DNA of 64,000 nucleotides from Altererythrobacter epoxidivorans (lineage in GTDB: Bacteria > Pseudomonadota > Alphaproteobacteria > Sphingomonadales > Sphingomonadaceae): positions 744,001 to 808,000 of the forward strand of contig NZ_CP012669.1 of assembly GCF_001281485.1 (NCBI RefSeq). The letters are read 5' to 3'. Positions 1 through 7,808 of the stretch are shown in pieces. Both the position numbers and the translations under genes were made by a program. The notes beneath the pieces are model-generated. The model saw only the letters and a program-made list of their open reading frames with translations. It had not been told where the DNA came from and made no database searches. Numbering within the stretch: the stretch's first letter is position 1; each line of letters begins with the position of its first letter.

Positions 1-1
1 G

Positions 2-370
2 GATAGCCCCGAGTTCACCAGAGGCTTCCTGCTCAATCACATCATCACGGAGATGCTTCTGCCCAAGAAGGGCGACAAGGCCTACTCCAATTCCGACCCC
101 GTGACCGGGCAGGCGGCATGGTACGACCTGCGCGTCCGACTGCGGAAATGCAGCCCGGCAGAAGCAGGCGAAACCGAACCGATGTTCGAGCCTGTTGCCA
201 AAAGGTTTTCGGGGCAGGATGGGCCGCTCGAATTCGGGGATGACCTGAAGGGCGACGACACAGGCGGCAAATCGCCGCTGCGCGATTTCATCGGCCAGCG
301 TTCCGCCAACCACAGTTGGGTCGAAGGCATCAGGGACGGGCGGGGCAACCGGGTGAGGGAAGACACATGA
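2..370 (+). CDS. Molybdopterin oxidoreductase catalytic subunit, C-terminal end (partial)
   Basis: The reading frame is open from the first complete codon of the window to the stop at 368-370, so this is the last 122 residues of a gene that begins upstream. The segment TRGFLLNHIITE followed by SNSDPVTGQAAWYDLRVRLRK resembles the closing part of the molybdopterin-dinucleotide-binding domain of DMSO-reductase-family enzymes. The identification leans on the two downstream genes, which are a four-cluster Fe-S subunit and a membrane anchor of that family. The stop overlaps the next start in ATGA, so the genes are translationally coupled. The substrate (DMSO, formate, polysulfide or another) cannot be told from this fragment. 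Confidence 0.72.
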   Translation, partial: DSPEFTRGFLLNHIITEMLLPKKGDKAYSNSDPVTGQAAWYDLRVRLRKCSPAEAGETEPMFEPVAKRFSGQDGPLEFGDDLKGDDTGGKSPLRDFIGQRSANHSWVEGIRDGRGNRVREDT

Positions 371-1113
371 CGAGTCTTCCCAAGACAACGGCCAGGAAAC
401 TGGGGCTGGTGGTGGACCTCGACATCTGCGTCGGCTGCCATGCCTGCGCAGTGAACTGCAAGGAATGGAACACGGCCGGCAAGATGGCGCCGCTGACCGA
501 CTACGACCCTTACGGCAAGAAGCCTGACGGCGTCTGGTTCAACCGCGTCCACACCTATGAAACGACGGACGAGGAGGGACGCGGCCAGACCGTCCATTTC
601 CCGCGCAGCTGTCTCCATTGCGAAGATGCGCCGTGTGTGACCGTCTGTCCAACAGGTGCGAGCTACAAGCGCGAGGAGGACGGTATCGTCCTCGTCAATG
701 AAAATACCTGCATCGGCTGCAAGCTGTGTTCGTGGGCGTGCCCCTATGGTGCGCGCGAATATGACGAGCACGAAGGCGTGATGAAGAAATGCACGCTGTG
801 CGTCGACAAGATCTACAACGAAAACCTGCCCGAAGAGAGCCGGGTACCGGCCTGTGTATCCACCTGTCCCGCTGGTGCGCGGAGTTTCGGCGATCTCGGC
901 GATCCGGACAGCGAGGTTTCGAAACTGGTCGCGGCACGCGAAGGTTATGCGCTGATGCCCGAACAGGAAACGAAGCCCGTCAACCGCTACCTGCCACCAA
1001 GGCCGCGCCAGCGCGGCGACGACGGGAAAGCGCCACGGATGCTCGATCATGCAGACACCAGCAGCGACGGCGCCGGCCTGATCGCGCGCTGGGTCGACAA
1101 GATGTTTTCGTGA
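367..1113 (+). CDS. 4Fe-4S ferredoxin-type electron-transfer subunit, DmsB-like
   Basis: This 248-residue protein carries electrons between the catalytic molybdoenzyme and the membrane anchor. Sixteen cysteines form four [4Fe-4S] motifs: C21/24/27/31 (CVGCHACAVNC), C82/85/90/94, C115/118/121/125 (CIGCKLCSWAC) and C142/145 with C163/167. This is the standard DmsB/NrfC/PhsB layout. I chose the ATG at 367 because it overlaps the upstream stop as ATGA and gives MTSLPKTTARKLGLVVD; the frame also has an earlier ATG at 316, which would lie inside the catalytic gene. There is no twin-arginine signal, as expected for a subunit carried by its partner. Confidence 0.93.
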   Translation: MTSLPKTTARKLGLVVDLDICVGCHACAVNCKEWNTAGKMAPLTDYDPYGKKPDGVWFNRVHTYETTDEEGRGQTVHFPRSCLHCEDAPCVTVCPTGASYKREEDGIVLVNENTCIGCKLCSWACPYGAREYDEHEGVMKKCTLCVDKIYNENLPEESRVPACVSTCPAGARSFGDLGDPDSEVSKLVAAREGYALMPEQETKPVNRYLPPRPRQRGDDGKAPRMLDHADTSSDGAGLIARWVDKMFS

Positions 1114-1125
1114 AGGAACGCTGAC

Positions 1126-2082
1126 ATGCATCCGGCGAAATCCGTCATCTTTTTCACCACCGCCAGCGGCGCAGGCTATGGCATGATGGTGTGGCTGGCC
1201 GTGCTTGCCACGATGGGCCTCCTTCCGCAGTCGATGCCGTTCGGGATCATCGCCTTCGGTCTTGGTCTCGGACTGATTGTAGCAGGCTTGCTGTCATCGA
1301 CATTCCACCTCGGCCGGCCGGAGCGGGCTTGGCGGGCCCTGTCGCAATGGCGGTCGAGCTGGCTCTCGCGCGAAGGCGTTTCGGCGATCATCACTTTCGC
1401 TCCGCTTGGCCTCTTCGCGCTGATGTGGACCTTCGCAATCGGTGATCGCTCGCTCGCCGTGATCGCAGGATTGATCGGCGCCGTGATGAGCCTGGTAACG
1501 GTTTTCACGACGTCCAAGATTTACGCCTCTCTCAAGACGATCCCTGCCTGGCACAATGGCTGGACGGTTGCGGGCTATCTGGTGCTCGGACCGATGAACG
1601 GCGCGGTGATCCTGGCGCTGCTACTCTCGCTGTTCGGGGCCGCAGAGGCAGCAAGGATCGTCGCAGCAATTTCTGTCGCGCTGCTGCTTGCCGGATTGGT
1701 CGTGAAAAGAGGTTACTGGTCCCATATCCACAGCGGAAAGGTGGTTAGCACTGCAGGGACGGCGACGGGCCTCGGTCACCTGGGCAAGGTTGAAATGACA
1801 GCCAGCCCGCACGATACCGACAATTACCTGCTCCGCGAGATGGGCTTCCGGATTGCCCGCAAGCATGCGGAGAAGCTTCGCCGGACCGCGACACTTCTTG
1901 CGTTCATCGTGCCGCTATTCGCTATCGCTGCTGCGCTCACCTTCACCAGCGGCGCCGTTACAACGATCATGTTCCTGCTTGCCGCAATGGCCTGCCAGAT
2001 CGGCATTACTGCCGAGCGGTGGCTGTTCTTCGCCGAAGCCAAGCATGCGGTAACGCTTTACTACGGCGAACAGGCTGTCTGA
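1126..2082 (+). CDS. DmsC-like membrane anchor subunit
   Basis: A 318-residue polytopic membrane protein with about eight hydrophobic segments, typical in length and placement for the DmsC family that anchors the complex and exchanges electrons with the quinone pool. It follows the Fe-S subunit by 12 bases with a purine-rich GAAGGAA ribosome site. The motif STFHLGRPERAWRALSQWRSSWLSREG near residues 58-85 is characteristic of the family (HLGRP...SWLSRE). Together with the two upstream genes it forms a DmsABC-type complex. The stop is one base from the next start, so the Mrp-like gene probably belongs to the same operon. Confidence 0.9.
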   Translation: MHPAKSVIFFTTASGAGYGMMVWLAVLATMGLLPQSMPFGIIAFGLGLGLIVAGLLSSTFHLGRPERAWRALSQWRSSWLSREGVSAIITFAPLGLFALMWTFAIGDRSLAVIAGLIGAVMSLVTVFTTSKIYASLKTIPAWHNGWTVAGYLVLGPMNGAVILALLLSLFGAAEAARIVAAISVALLLAGLVVKRGYWSHIHSGKVVSTAGTATGLGHLGKVEMTASPHDTDNYLLREMGFRIARKHAEKLRRTATLLAFIVPLFAIAAALTFTSGAVTTIMFLLAAMACQIGITAERWLFFAEAKHAVTLYYGEQAV

Positions 2083-2083
2083 C

Positions 2084-3178
2084 ATGCTGCGACCATTGAC
2101 CGAAAAGCGTGTCCGCGATGCGTTGTCGACCGTCCTTCACCCATTGACGGGCGGCGACATCGTGGCCTCGGGCGCGGTCGAGCATATCGGTATCAAGGAT
2201 GGCAACGTCACCCTGATCCTCAAAACCGATCCGCAGGCGCGCGAAGTCATGGAGAAGGCGGCGAAAGGCTGCGAGACTGCCGTTTCCGCTCTCTCGGGCG
2301 TCAAGTCGGTGCGCACCGTGCTGACCGCACATCGACCTACGGGAGAGGCCGACAACAGGCCCCCGCCTGCGATGGGCATGAAGCCTCCGGCACCTCCGCC
2401 GCCCGAGCGGCTAGAAGGCGTGAGGACGATCATTGCTGTCGCGAGTGGCAAGGGAGGGGTCGGCAAGTCGACGACCGCCGTCAACCTGGCCTGCGCGCTT
2501 AAGCAGCGCGGCTTGAACGTCGGGGTGCTGGACGCCGACATTTACGGTCCCAGCATTCCCAAGATGCTTGGGGCGGGTGAGAAGCCCGGCTTCACGAAAA
2601 ACGACAGGATCGAGCCGGCCGTGCGTCACGGGATCAGGGCGATTTCGATGGGGCATCTCGTTCCTGAAGACCGCGCCACGATCTGGCGCGGCCCGATGGT
2701 GATCGGTGCAGTGCAGCAATTGCTGAAAGGCGTTGCCTGGGACATCGACGGCGATCTGGACGTGCTGGTCGTCGACCTGCCTCCCGGTACCGGCGATGCC
2801 CAACTGACGCTGGTCCAGACCGTCCCGATCGATGGCGTCGTGCTGGTTTCCACGCCGCAAGACATCGCCCTGATCGATGCGCGCAAGGCGTATGACATGT
2901 TCGACCAGGTCGGCATTCCGGTCCTCGGCATGATCGAGAACATGAGCCAGTTCGTTTGCCCCGATTGCGGCAGCAAGCACGATATCTTCGGGCATGGCGG
3001 CGCAGTTGCCACGGCAAAGGAGAAGGGCATCGAGGTGCTGGGAGAAATTCCGCTCGCCCCTGTCATCATGCGTCGTGCAGAAACGGGCACACCGATCGTG
3101 CTCGCCGATCCGGGTTCTGAAATTGCCGCCCGATACGGCGAGATCGCAGGCAGGATTGCCGAGCAGATCGACGCCTGA
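2084..3178 (+). CDS. Mrp/NBP35/ApbC family Fe-S carrier P-loop ATPase
   Basis: A 364-residue protein with an N-terminal MIP18/DUF59-like domain (about 1-85), a proline-rich linker (residues 93-107), then the Mrp ATPase with the deviant Walker A GKGGVGKST at 122-130 and the cluster-binding CPDC at 292-295. Family members hold and transfer [4Fe-4S] clusters. It starts one base after the DmsC-like stop, and I infer that it helps mature the cluster-rich molybdoenzyme. A general Mrp housekeeping gene may exist elsewhere; this copy could be that gene. Transcription probably ends in the 188 bases that follow, where I see no clear terminator hairpin. Confidence 0.93.
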   Translation: MLRPLTEKRVRDALSTVLHPLTGGDIVASGAVEHIGIKDGNVTLILKTDPQAREVMEKAAKGCETAVSALSGVKSVRTVLTAHRPTGEADNRPPPAMGMKPPAPPPPERLEGVRTIIAVASGKGGVGKSTTAVNLACALKQRGLNVGVLDADIYGPSIPKMLGAGEKPGFTKNDRIEPAVRHGIRAISMGHLVPEDRATIWRGPMVIGAVQQLLKGVAWDIDGDLDVLVVDLPPGTGDAQLTLVQTVPIDGVVLVSTPQDIALIDARKAYDMFDQVGIPVLGMIENMSQFVCPDCGSKHDIFGHGGAVATAKEKGIEVLGEIPLAPVIMRRAETGTPIVLADPGSEIAARYGEIAGRIAEQIDA

Positions 3179-3328
3179 CCGTTCCTCAACCTTTCAGATT
3201 TGAATAACTGTCCCGCCGCGGGTCTACGCGTCGATAGCCCAGTTTTGCGCGGCTGCTCCCAAACAGTTAGTGGAATCTGCATGTTCGATATATGTAATTG
3301 AATAATTGAATTGGTTATCTTTGGCGCA

Positions 3329-3361
3329 GCCTCCTAGTTGATGTCTGTCAGCAAAGGAGGC
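3329..3361 (+). promoter_or_regulatory. Possible hairpin masking the ribosome-binding site of the ferritin-like gene
   Basis: GCCTCCT at 3329-3335 is the exact reverse complement of AGGAGGC at 3355-3361, which contains the strong Shine-Dalgarno sequence AAAGGAGG placed six bases before the ATG at 3367. The loop would be 19 bases. If the transcript starts upstream of 3329, the pairing could limit translation. A seven-pair stem over a ribosome site can arise by chance, so this is only a candidate. Confidence 0.35.
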
Positions 3362-3366
3362 CGACG

Positions 3367-3909
3367 ATGACCCGCAAAAATCTGAGAAATACCGGACTGG
3401 CAGCCTTGGCCCTGATCACCACCGCGGGCGCGCCGGGGGTAGAGGCACCGGCCAATGCAGCCGCAGTGAACGGCGATGCCCAGGCTCTCCTGACCGCGCT
3501 CGACGACGAGTATCGTGCCGAAGCAATCTATGCGGCAGTCATCGACAATCATGGCGAAGCGCGGCCCTTCATCAACATCATCGAGGCCGAACGGCATCAT
3601 GCCGCGATGGCGAAGGCGGAAATGGACCGGCTCGGCGTCAGCTACCCTGAAGCGAACCCGTATCTTGGCACGCTTGAAGTGCCCGCAACGCTGCTCGGTG
3701 CCTGCGAGCAGGGCGTGACTGCGGAAATCGAGAATATTGCGCTCTACGACCGTCTCCTTCCCACGATCGAGGACGACAGCGTGCGCGAAACGCTCTCCAA
3801 GCTCCAGTGGGCCTCTCGCGAGCGCCATCTTCCCGCTTTCGAGCGCTGCGTCGCCCGGGGCGGCACGATGGGTCAGGGCGGCATGGGCTTTGGCCGGGGC
3901 AGTCACTGA
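3367..3909 (+). CDS. Secreted ferritin-like (DUF2202-type) protein
   Basis: A 180-residue protein with an N-terminal signal peptide (TGLAALALITTAGAPG..., cleavage probably near residue 30). The rest is a four-helix ferritin-like domain with repeated acidic/histidine metal-ligand motifs: DDEYRAEAIY, EAERHHAAM, AEIENIALYD and ASRERHLPAF, followed by a glycine-rich tail. This matches the DUF2202/ferritin-like family, whose function is not well defined. The ATG at 3367 follows a perfect AGGAGG at six bases. It lies between the molybdoenzyme and a peroxiredoxin, which suggests metal or oxidant handling in the periplasm. Confidence 0.82.
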   Translation: MTRKNLRNTGLAALALITTAGAPGVEAPANAAAVNGDAQALLTALDDEYRAEAIYAAVIDNHGEARPFINIIEAERHHAAMAKAEMDRLGVSYPEANPYLGTLEVPATLLGACEQGVTAEIENIALYDRLLPTIEDDSVRETLSKLQWASRERHLPAFERCVARGGTMGQGGMGFGRGSH

Positions 3910-3957
3910 TCGCATTCGAAATCTCGAAAAAACTGCAAAACGAAAAGGAAATCCCTC

Positions 3958-4587
3958 ATGTCTCTCCACATTGGCGATACCGCGCCGAACTTCACCGTCG
4001 ACAGCACTGCCGGCGAGATCAACCTCCACGAATGGGCTGGCGACAGCTGGGTCTTCTTCTTCAGCCACCCGGCCGATTTCACCCCTGTCTGCACCACCGA
4101 AATGGGCATGACAGCGAAGCTCGCCGATGAGTTCGACAAGCGCAACGTGAAGCCGCTGGGCCTTTCGACCGATACCGTCGAAGAGCATCTCGAATGGATC
4201 AAGGATGTCGATGAAACCCAGCACACCACGCTGAAATTCCCGATCCTGGCCGACCCCGATATCAGCATCGCGAAGCTCTATGACATGATCCACCCGGACC
4301 AGAGCGCTACCGCTGCCGTACGATCGGTCTTCATCATCGACCCTGCCAAGAAAATCCGGCTGGTCATGACCTATCCGATGAGCGTGGGGCGCAATTTCGA
4401 CGAGATCCTGCGCGTCATCGACAGCCTTCAGCTTGCCGATAGGGCAAAGGTTGTGACGCCGGCCAACTGGACACCCGGCGGAGATGTGATCATTCCGCCG
4501 TCGATCAGCGATGAAGATGCCCGCGAACTCTTCCCGCAGGGTTTCGAGACCATCAAGCCCTACCTGCGTACCACCAAGGTCGCCTGA
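3958..4587 (+). CDS. 1-Cys peroxiredoxin (Prx6-type)
   Basis: A 209-residue thiol peroxidase. The peroxidatic cysteine is Cys45 in PADFTPVCTTE, and it is the only cysteine in the protein. The long C-terminal extension (PANWTPGGDVIIPPS and onward) is the Prx6/1-Cys dimer domain. These enzymes reduce hydrogen peroxide or organic peroxides and rely on an external reductant. The start at 3958 has an AAAAGGAA ribosome site. A hairpin follows the stop at 4597-4627. It stands between a ferritin-like protein and a bd oxidase, a plausible oxidative-stress grouping. Confidence 0.93.
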   Translation: MSLHIGDTAPNFTVDSTAGEINLHEWAGDSWVFFFSHPADFTPVCTTEMGMTAKLADEFDKRNVKPLGLSTDTVEEHLEWIKDVDETQHTTLKFPILADPDISIAKLYDMIHPDQSATAAVRSVFIIDPAKKIRLVMTYPMSVGRNFDEILRVIDSLQLADRAKVVTPANWTPGGDVIIPPSISDEDARELFPQGFETIKPYLRTTKVA

Positions 4588-4596
4588 TCCCCCCGG

Positions 4597-4627
4597 AACG
4601 CCCGCTTCGCCAAGGAGCGGGCGTTTC
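4597..4627 (+). terminator. Rho-independent terminator after the peroxiredoxin gene
   Basis: A ten-pair perfect stem, AACGCCCGCT (4597-4606) against AGCGGGCGTT (4616-4625), with a nine-base loop and only three Ts at its end. The T run is short, so termination may be partial. Confidence 0.65.
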
Positions 4628-4640
4628 AACGCATGCACAG

Positions 4641-4676
4641 GATCGAACAAGTCTTCGCAAATTTGCGTTCGATCAA
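4641..4676 (+). promoter_or_regulatory. Nested palindromes upstream of cydA, with an FNR/FixK-like half-site
   Basis: A perfect 12-base palindrome CGCAAATTTGCG lies at 4656-4667. GATCGAAC at 4641-4648 is repeated in inverted form as GTTCGATC at 4667-4674. The right edge also gives TTGCG-TTCG-ATCAA (4663-4676), which matches the FNR/FixK consensus TTGAT-N4-ATCAA perfectly in one half and with two changes in the other. The region ends 28 bases before the cydA start. Oxygen-responsive control is common for bd oxidases, but the protein that binds here is unknown. Confidence 0.45.
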
Positions 4677-4703
4677 TCTTTCCGCCTCGATTAAGGTGCC
4701 CCA

Positions 4704-6149
4704 ATGTTCGACCAGCTAGACGCATTGCTGCTCGCCCGGATCCAGTTCGCCTTCACGGTGAGCTTCCACTTCATATTTCCGGCCTTTTCGATCGGCCTTG
4801 CAAGCTACCTCGCGGTGCTGGAGGGCCTTTGGCTCAAGACCGGCAAGCAGCTCTATCTCGACCTGTTCAAATACTGGCTCAAGATCTTCGCGATCGCCTT
4901 TGCCATGGGTGTCGTCTCGGGCATCGTGATGTCCTATCAATTCGGGACCAACTGGTCGGTATTCTCGGACAAGGCTGGCCCCGTCATCGGGCCGCTGATG
5001 GCTTACGAAGTTCTCACCGCCTTCTTCCTCGAGGCTGGGTTCCTCGGCGTCATGCTGTTCGGCATGAACAAGGTCGGCAGGAAACTGCACTTCACAGCGA
5101 CGCTCATGGTCGCGCTCGGCACGTTCGTCTCCGCCTTCTGGATCCTGTCGGTGAACAGCTGGATGCAGACCCCGGTCGGTCACATCATCGGAGAGAACGG
5201 CCAGTTCCTCCCCGGCGAAAGCTGGTGGGACATCGTTTTCAATCCCAGCTTCCCCTATCGCCTGGTTCACACAGTCATGGCGGCCTATCTGACCACCGCA
5301 TTCGTCGTCGGCGGGGTGGGCGCCTGGCACTTGCTCAAGGACCGGACCAACCTTCACGCTCGCAAGATGTTCAGCATGGCGATGTGGATGGCCGCGCTGG
5401 TCACGCCTCTCCAGATTTTTGCCGGCGACATGCACGGGCTGAACACGTTGGAGCATCAGCCGCAAAAGGTCATGGCGATGGAGGGACACTTCCAGAGCCA
5501 TCCAGACGGTGCGCCGCTGATCCTGTTCGGCATTCCCGACAGCGAGGAAAAGACGGTCAAATATGCGATCGAGATTCCGAAAGCCTCCTCGCTGATCCTG
5601 AAGCACGATGCCGATGCGCCCCTCGCCGGACTCGACACGATACCCGACGATGAAGAACCGCCCGTCGGTATCGTCTTCTGGTCCTTCCGCATCATGGTCG
5701 GCCTTGGTTTTGCCATGCTAGGTATCGGCGCCTGGAGCCTGCTCGCGCGGATGCGCGGCAAGCTTTACGACTGGAAATGGCTCCATCGCGGGGCGATCCT
5801 GCTGGCACCTGCGGGCTTTGTCGCGGTTATCGCCGGATGGATCACTACCGAAGTCGGACGCCAGCCCTACGTCATCTACGGCCTCCTGCGCACGGCCGAT
5901 GCCGCTAGTCCGCTCGACGCGCCGGCAGTCGGTGCATCGCTACTCGCCTTCGTGCTGGTTTACTTCACCGTCTTCGGCGTCGGCGTCTGGTACATTCTGC
6001 GCCTTATGAAATCCGCCCCGCAAACAGGCGAGAAGGGCGTCAAGCGCGGAGACAAGGGACCGATCCGCACGGCCGGGATCACGCCTGGGCCGACACAGAA
6101 TCCGGGAGACCCGGACGTCCTTCCCCGGAACGAGGAGGAAGCGCGATGA
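4704..6149 (+). CDS. cydA: Cytochrome bd-type (cyanide-insensitive, CioA-like) quinol oxidase subunit I
   Basis: A 481-residue integral membrane subunit that oxidises quinol and reduces oxygen to water. It begins with LDALLLARIQFAFTVSFHFIFPAFSIGL, where His22 corresponds to the conserved axial haem ligand near the N-terminus. The later GRQPYVIYGLLRT motif and the short total length (E. coli CydA is about 520) point to the CIO/short Q-loop type. The C-terminal 40 residues are hydrophilic and charged. Its stop overlaps the cydB start (ATGA at 6146-6149). Upstream palindromes suggest regulated transcription. Confidence 0.95.
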   Translation: MFDQLDALLLARIQFAFTVSFHFIFPAFSIGLASYLAVLEGLWLKTGKQLYLDLFKYWLKIFAIAFAMGVVSGIVMSYQFGTNWSVFSDKAGPVIGPLMAYEVLTAFFLEAGFLGVMLFGMNKVGRKLHFTATLMVALGTFVSAFWILSVNSWMQTPVGHIIGENGQFLPGESWWDIVFNPSFPYRLVHTVMAAYLTTAFVVGGVGAWHLLKDRTNLHARKMFSMAMWMAALVTPLQIFAGDMHGLNTLEHQPQKVMAMEGHFQSHPDGAPLILFGIPDSEEKTVKYAIEIPKASSLILKHDADAPLAGLDTIPDDEEPPVGIVFWSFRIMVGLGFAMLGIGAWSLLARMRGKLYDWKWLHRGAILLAPAGFVAVIAGWITTEVGRQPYVIYGLLRTADAASPLDAPAVGASLLAFVLVYFTVFGVGVWYILRLMKSAPQTGEKGVKRGDKGPIRTAGITPGPTQNPGDPDVLPRNEEEAR

Positions 6150-7147
6150 ATATCGATCTGACCGTGGTCTGGGCGTTCATCATCGCCTTTGGCATTTTTG
6201 CCTATGTTGTCATGGACGGGTTCGACCTTGGCATTGGCATCCTCTTCCCGACATTCGAGGCGGGGCCGGAGCGGGACAAGGCGATGAACTCGATCGCGCC
6301 CGTTTGGGACGGCAACGAGACCTGGCTAGTCCTGGGCGGCGGCGGCCTGTTTGCAGCTTTCCCGCTCGCCTATGCGATCATCCTGCCGGCGACCTATCCG
6401 CTCATCATCGCCATGCTGCTTGGGCTGGTCTTTCGCGGCGTCGCCTTCGAATATCGCTGGCGTGACGAAGGGCACAGGCGGTGGTGGGATGCCGCCTTCA
6501 CCGGCGGTTCCCTCGTCGCGGCGATGGCGCAGGGCATGACGCTGGGGGCCTTGCTGCAAGGGATCGAGGTCGTGGACCGATCCTATGCGGGCAGCTGGTT
6601 CGACTGGCTGACGCCATACACCTTGCTCACGGGCATCGGGACCGTCGCCGGTTACGCCTTGCTCGGATCGACATGGCTGGTGTGGAAGCTCGACGGGGAA
6701 GGGCAGGCTCATGCACGCTCGCTCGCCAAGAAAGCCGCGTGGGCGACCCTGATCCTGATGGGCGCGGTCAGCCTCTACAATGTCGTGCTCAATGCCCAAT
6801 ATACCGAGCGCTGGCTGACGGCACCGGAGATCTATTTCGTGGCACCTGTCCCGATACTGACGGCTGTCGTCGCAATCGCCCTCCTGCGCGCGCTTGGCGT
6901 CGAACGGCATTCAAAGCCGTTCTGGCTGTCGATTGCGCTCTTCTTCATGGGCATGGCGGGACTGGGCGCGACCATGTGGCCCTATGTCGTGCCTCCCGGT
7001 GTGACGATCTGGGACGCAGCAGCGCCCGAAAGCAGCCAGATCTTCATGCTGATCGGCGTTGGCATCACGATGCCGCTGATCATCGCTTACACCGGTTGGG
7101 CATATTGGGTCTTCCGCGGGAAAGTCGGCGAGGAGGGTTACCATTGA
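6146..7147 (+). CDS. cydB: Cytochrome bd-type quinol oxidase subunit II (CydB/CioB)
   Basis: A 333-residue membrane protein with about eight to nine hydrophobic segments and the family signature near the N-terminus (YVVMDGFDLGIGILFP, then APVWDGNETWLVLGGGGLFAAFP). It pairs with subunit I to stabilise the haem-bearing complex. The start overlaps the cydA stop as ATGA. The stop in turn overlaps a TTG start of a tiny third gene, so all three products are likely made in step. Confidence 0.95.
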   Translation: MNIDLTVVWAFIIAFGIFAYVVMDGFDLGIGILFPTFEAGPERDKAMNSIAPVWDGNETWLVLGGGGLFAAFPLAYAIILPATYPLIIAMLLGLVFRGVAFEYRWRDEGHRRWWDAAFTGGSLVAAMAQGMTLGALLQGIEVVDRSYAGSWFDWLTPYTLLTGIGTVAGYALLGSTWLVWKLDGEGQAHARSLAKKAAWATLILMGAVSLYNVVLNAQYTERWLTAPEIYFVAPVPILTAVVAIALLRALGVERHSKPFWLSIALFFMGMAGLGATMWPYVVPPGVTIWDAAAPESSQIFMLIGVGITMPLIIAYTGWAYWVFRGKVGEEGYH

Positions 7148-7263
7148 GCGCCAAAGAAGCTCCGCTGTGGAAACGGCTCGGCTGGATGGCGTTGATCTGG
7201 GCAGGCAGCGTCGCCGCGCTCGGCGTGGTCGGGCTGGTCATCCGCGCCTGGCTCGCCCCGTGA
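7144..7263 (+). CDS. DUF2474-type small subunit of bd oxidase (CydX-like)
   Basis: A 39-residue single-span membrane peptide starting with TTG at 7144, overlapping the cydB stop as TTGA. It reads MSAKEAPLWKRLGWMALIW, then a hydrophobic stretch ending VIRAWLAP. Small proteins of this type (CydX in E. coli, DUF2474 next to CioAB) sit at the end of bd-oxidase operons and stabilise the complex. The length, the single helix with a basic N-terminus, the LGWMALIW-type motif and the location all agree. It is too short and too unusually initiated to be called by many pipelines. Confidence 0.85.
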   Translation: MSAKEAPLWKRLGWMALIWAGSVAALGVVGLVIRAWLAP

Positions 7264-7336
7264 CCTGAAGGAATAGCTTGCGCCCGGCATGGGTTCTTCG
7301 CCATCAGGCGGCTCAACGCCAGCAGAGGAGCTAACG

Positions 7337-7792
7337 ATGGCAGGGGTATGGTTCGACGAAATGCACGTCGGGATGAAGTTCGATCACGCGATCCGCAGGA
7401 CCGTGACCGAAACGGACAACGTGCTGTTCACGACCATGACCCACAATCCGGCACAACTGCATCTCGATGAAGAATACATGCAGGGCACCGAGTTCGGGCA
7501 GCGCATCGTGAACTCTGTCTATACGCTCGGCCTGATGGTCGGGGTCAGCGTCGGAGACACGACGCTGGGCACGGCGGTAGCCAACCTCGGGTGGGACGAG
7601 GTCCGCTTCCCGAAGCCGGTGTTTCATGGCGATACCTTGCGCATCGTGACCGAAGTGCTGGAGCTTCGCGATTCCAAGTCACGCCCCGATGCGGGGATCG
7701 TCACCTTCAAGCACGAAGCCTTCAACCAGCACGGCGATCTCGTCGCGAGCTGCAAGCGCACCGGGCTGCAGCGAAAGCGCCCGAAAGACTGA
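7337..7792 (+). CDS. MaoC-like (R)-hydratase family protein
   Basis: A 151-residue single hot-dog-fold protein. It has the MaoC-type features: FDEMHVGMKFDHAIRRTVTETDN near the N-terminus, a hydratase-like segment THNPAQLHLDEEYM where the Asp-His pair is expected, and a later VGDTTLG...NLGWDEVRFPKPVFHGDTL. Such proteins hydrate enoyl-CoA or mesaconyl-CoA-like substrates. I use the ATG at 7337 because AGAGGAG lies eight bases upstream; an earlier in-frame ATG at 7289 has no ribosome site. It converges with the aldehyde dehydrogenase gene across 16 bases. The substrate is not known. Confidence 0.85.
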   Translation: MAGVWFDEMHVGMKFDHAIRRTVTETDNVLFTTMTHNPAQLHLDEEYMQGTEFGQRIVNSVYTLGLMVGVSVGDTTLGTAVANLGWDEVRFPKPVFHGDTLRIVTEVLELRDSKSRPDAGIVTFKHEAFNQHGDLVASCKRTGLQRKRPKD

Positions 7793-7808
7793 TCGGGCGC
7801 CGCCGCGA

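Noticed and set aside
3334..4725. A 463-codon minus-strand frame opposite the ferritin-like and peroxiredoxin genes
   Set aside because: Both plus-strand genes have clear motifs and ribosome sites. The minus frame runs across a terminator and two genes.
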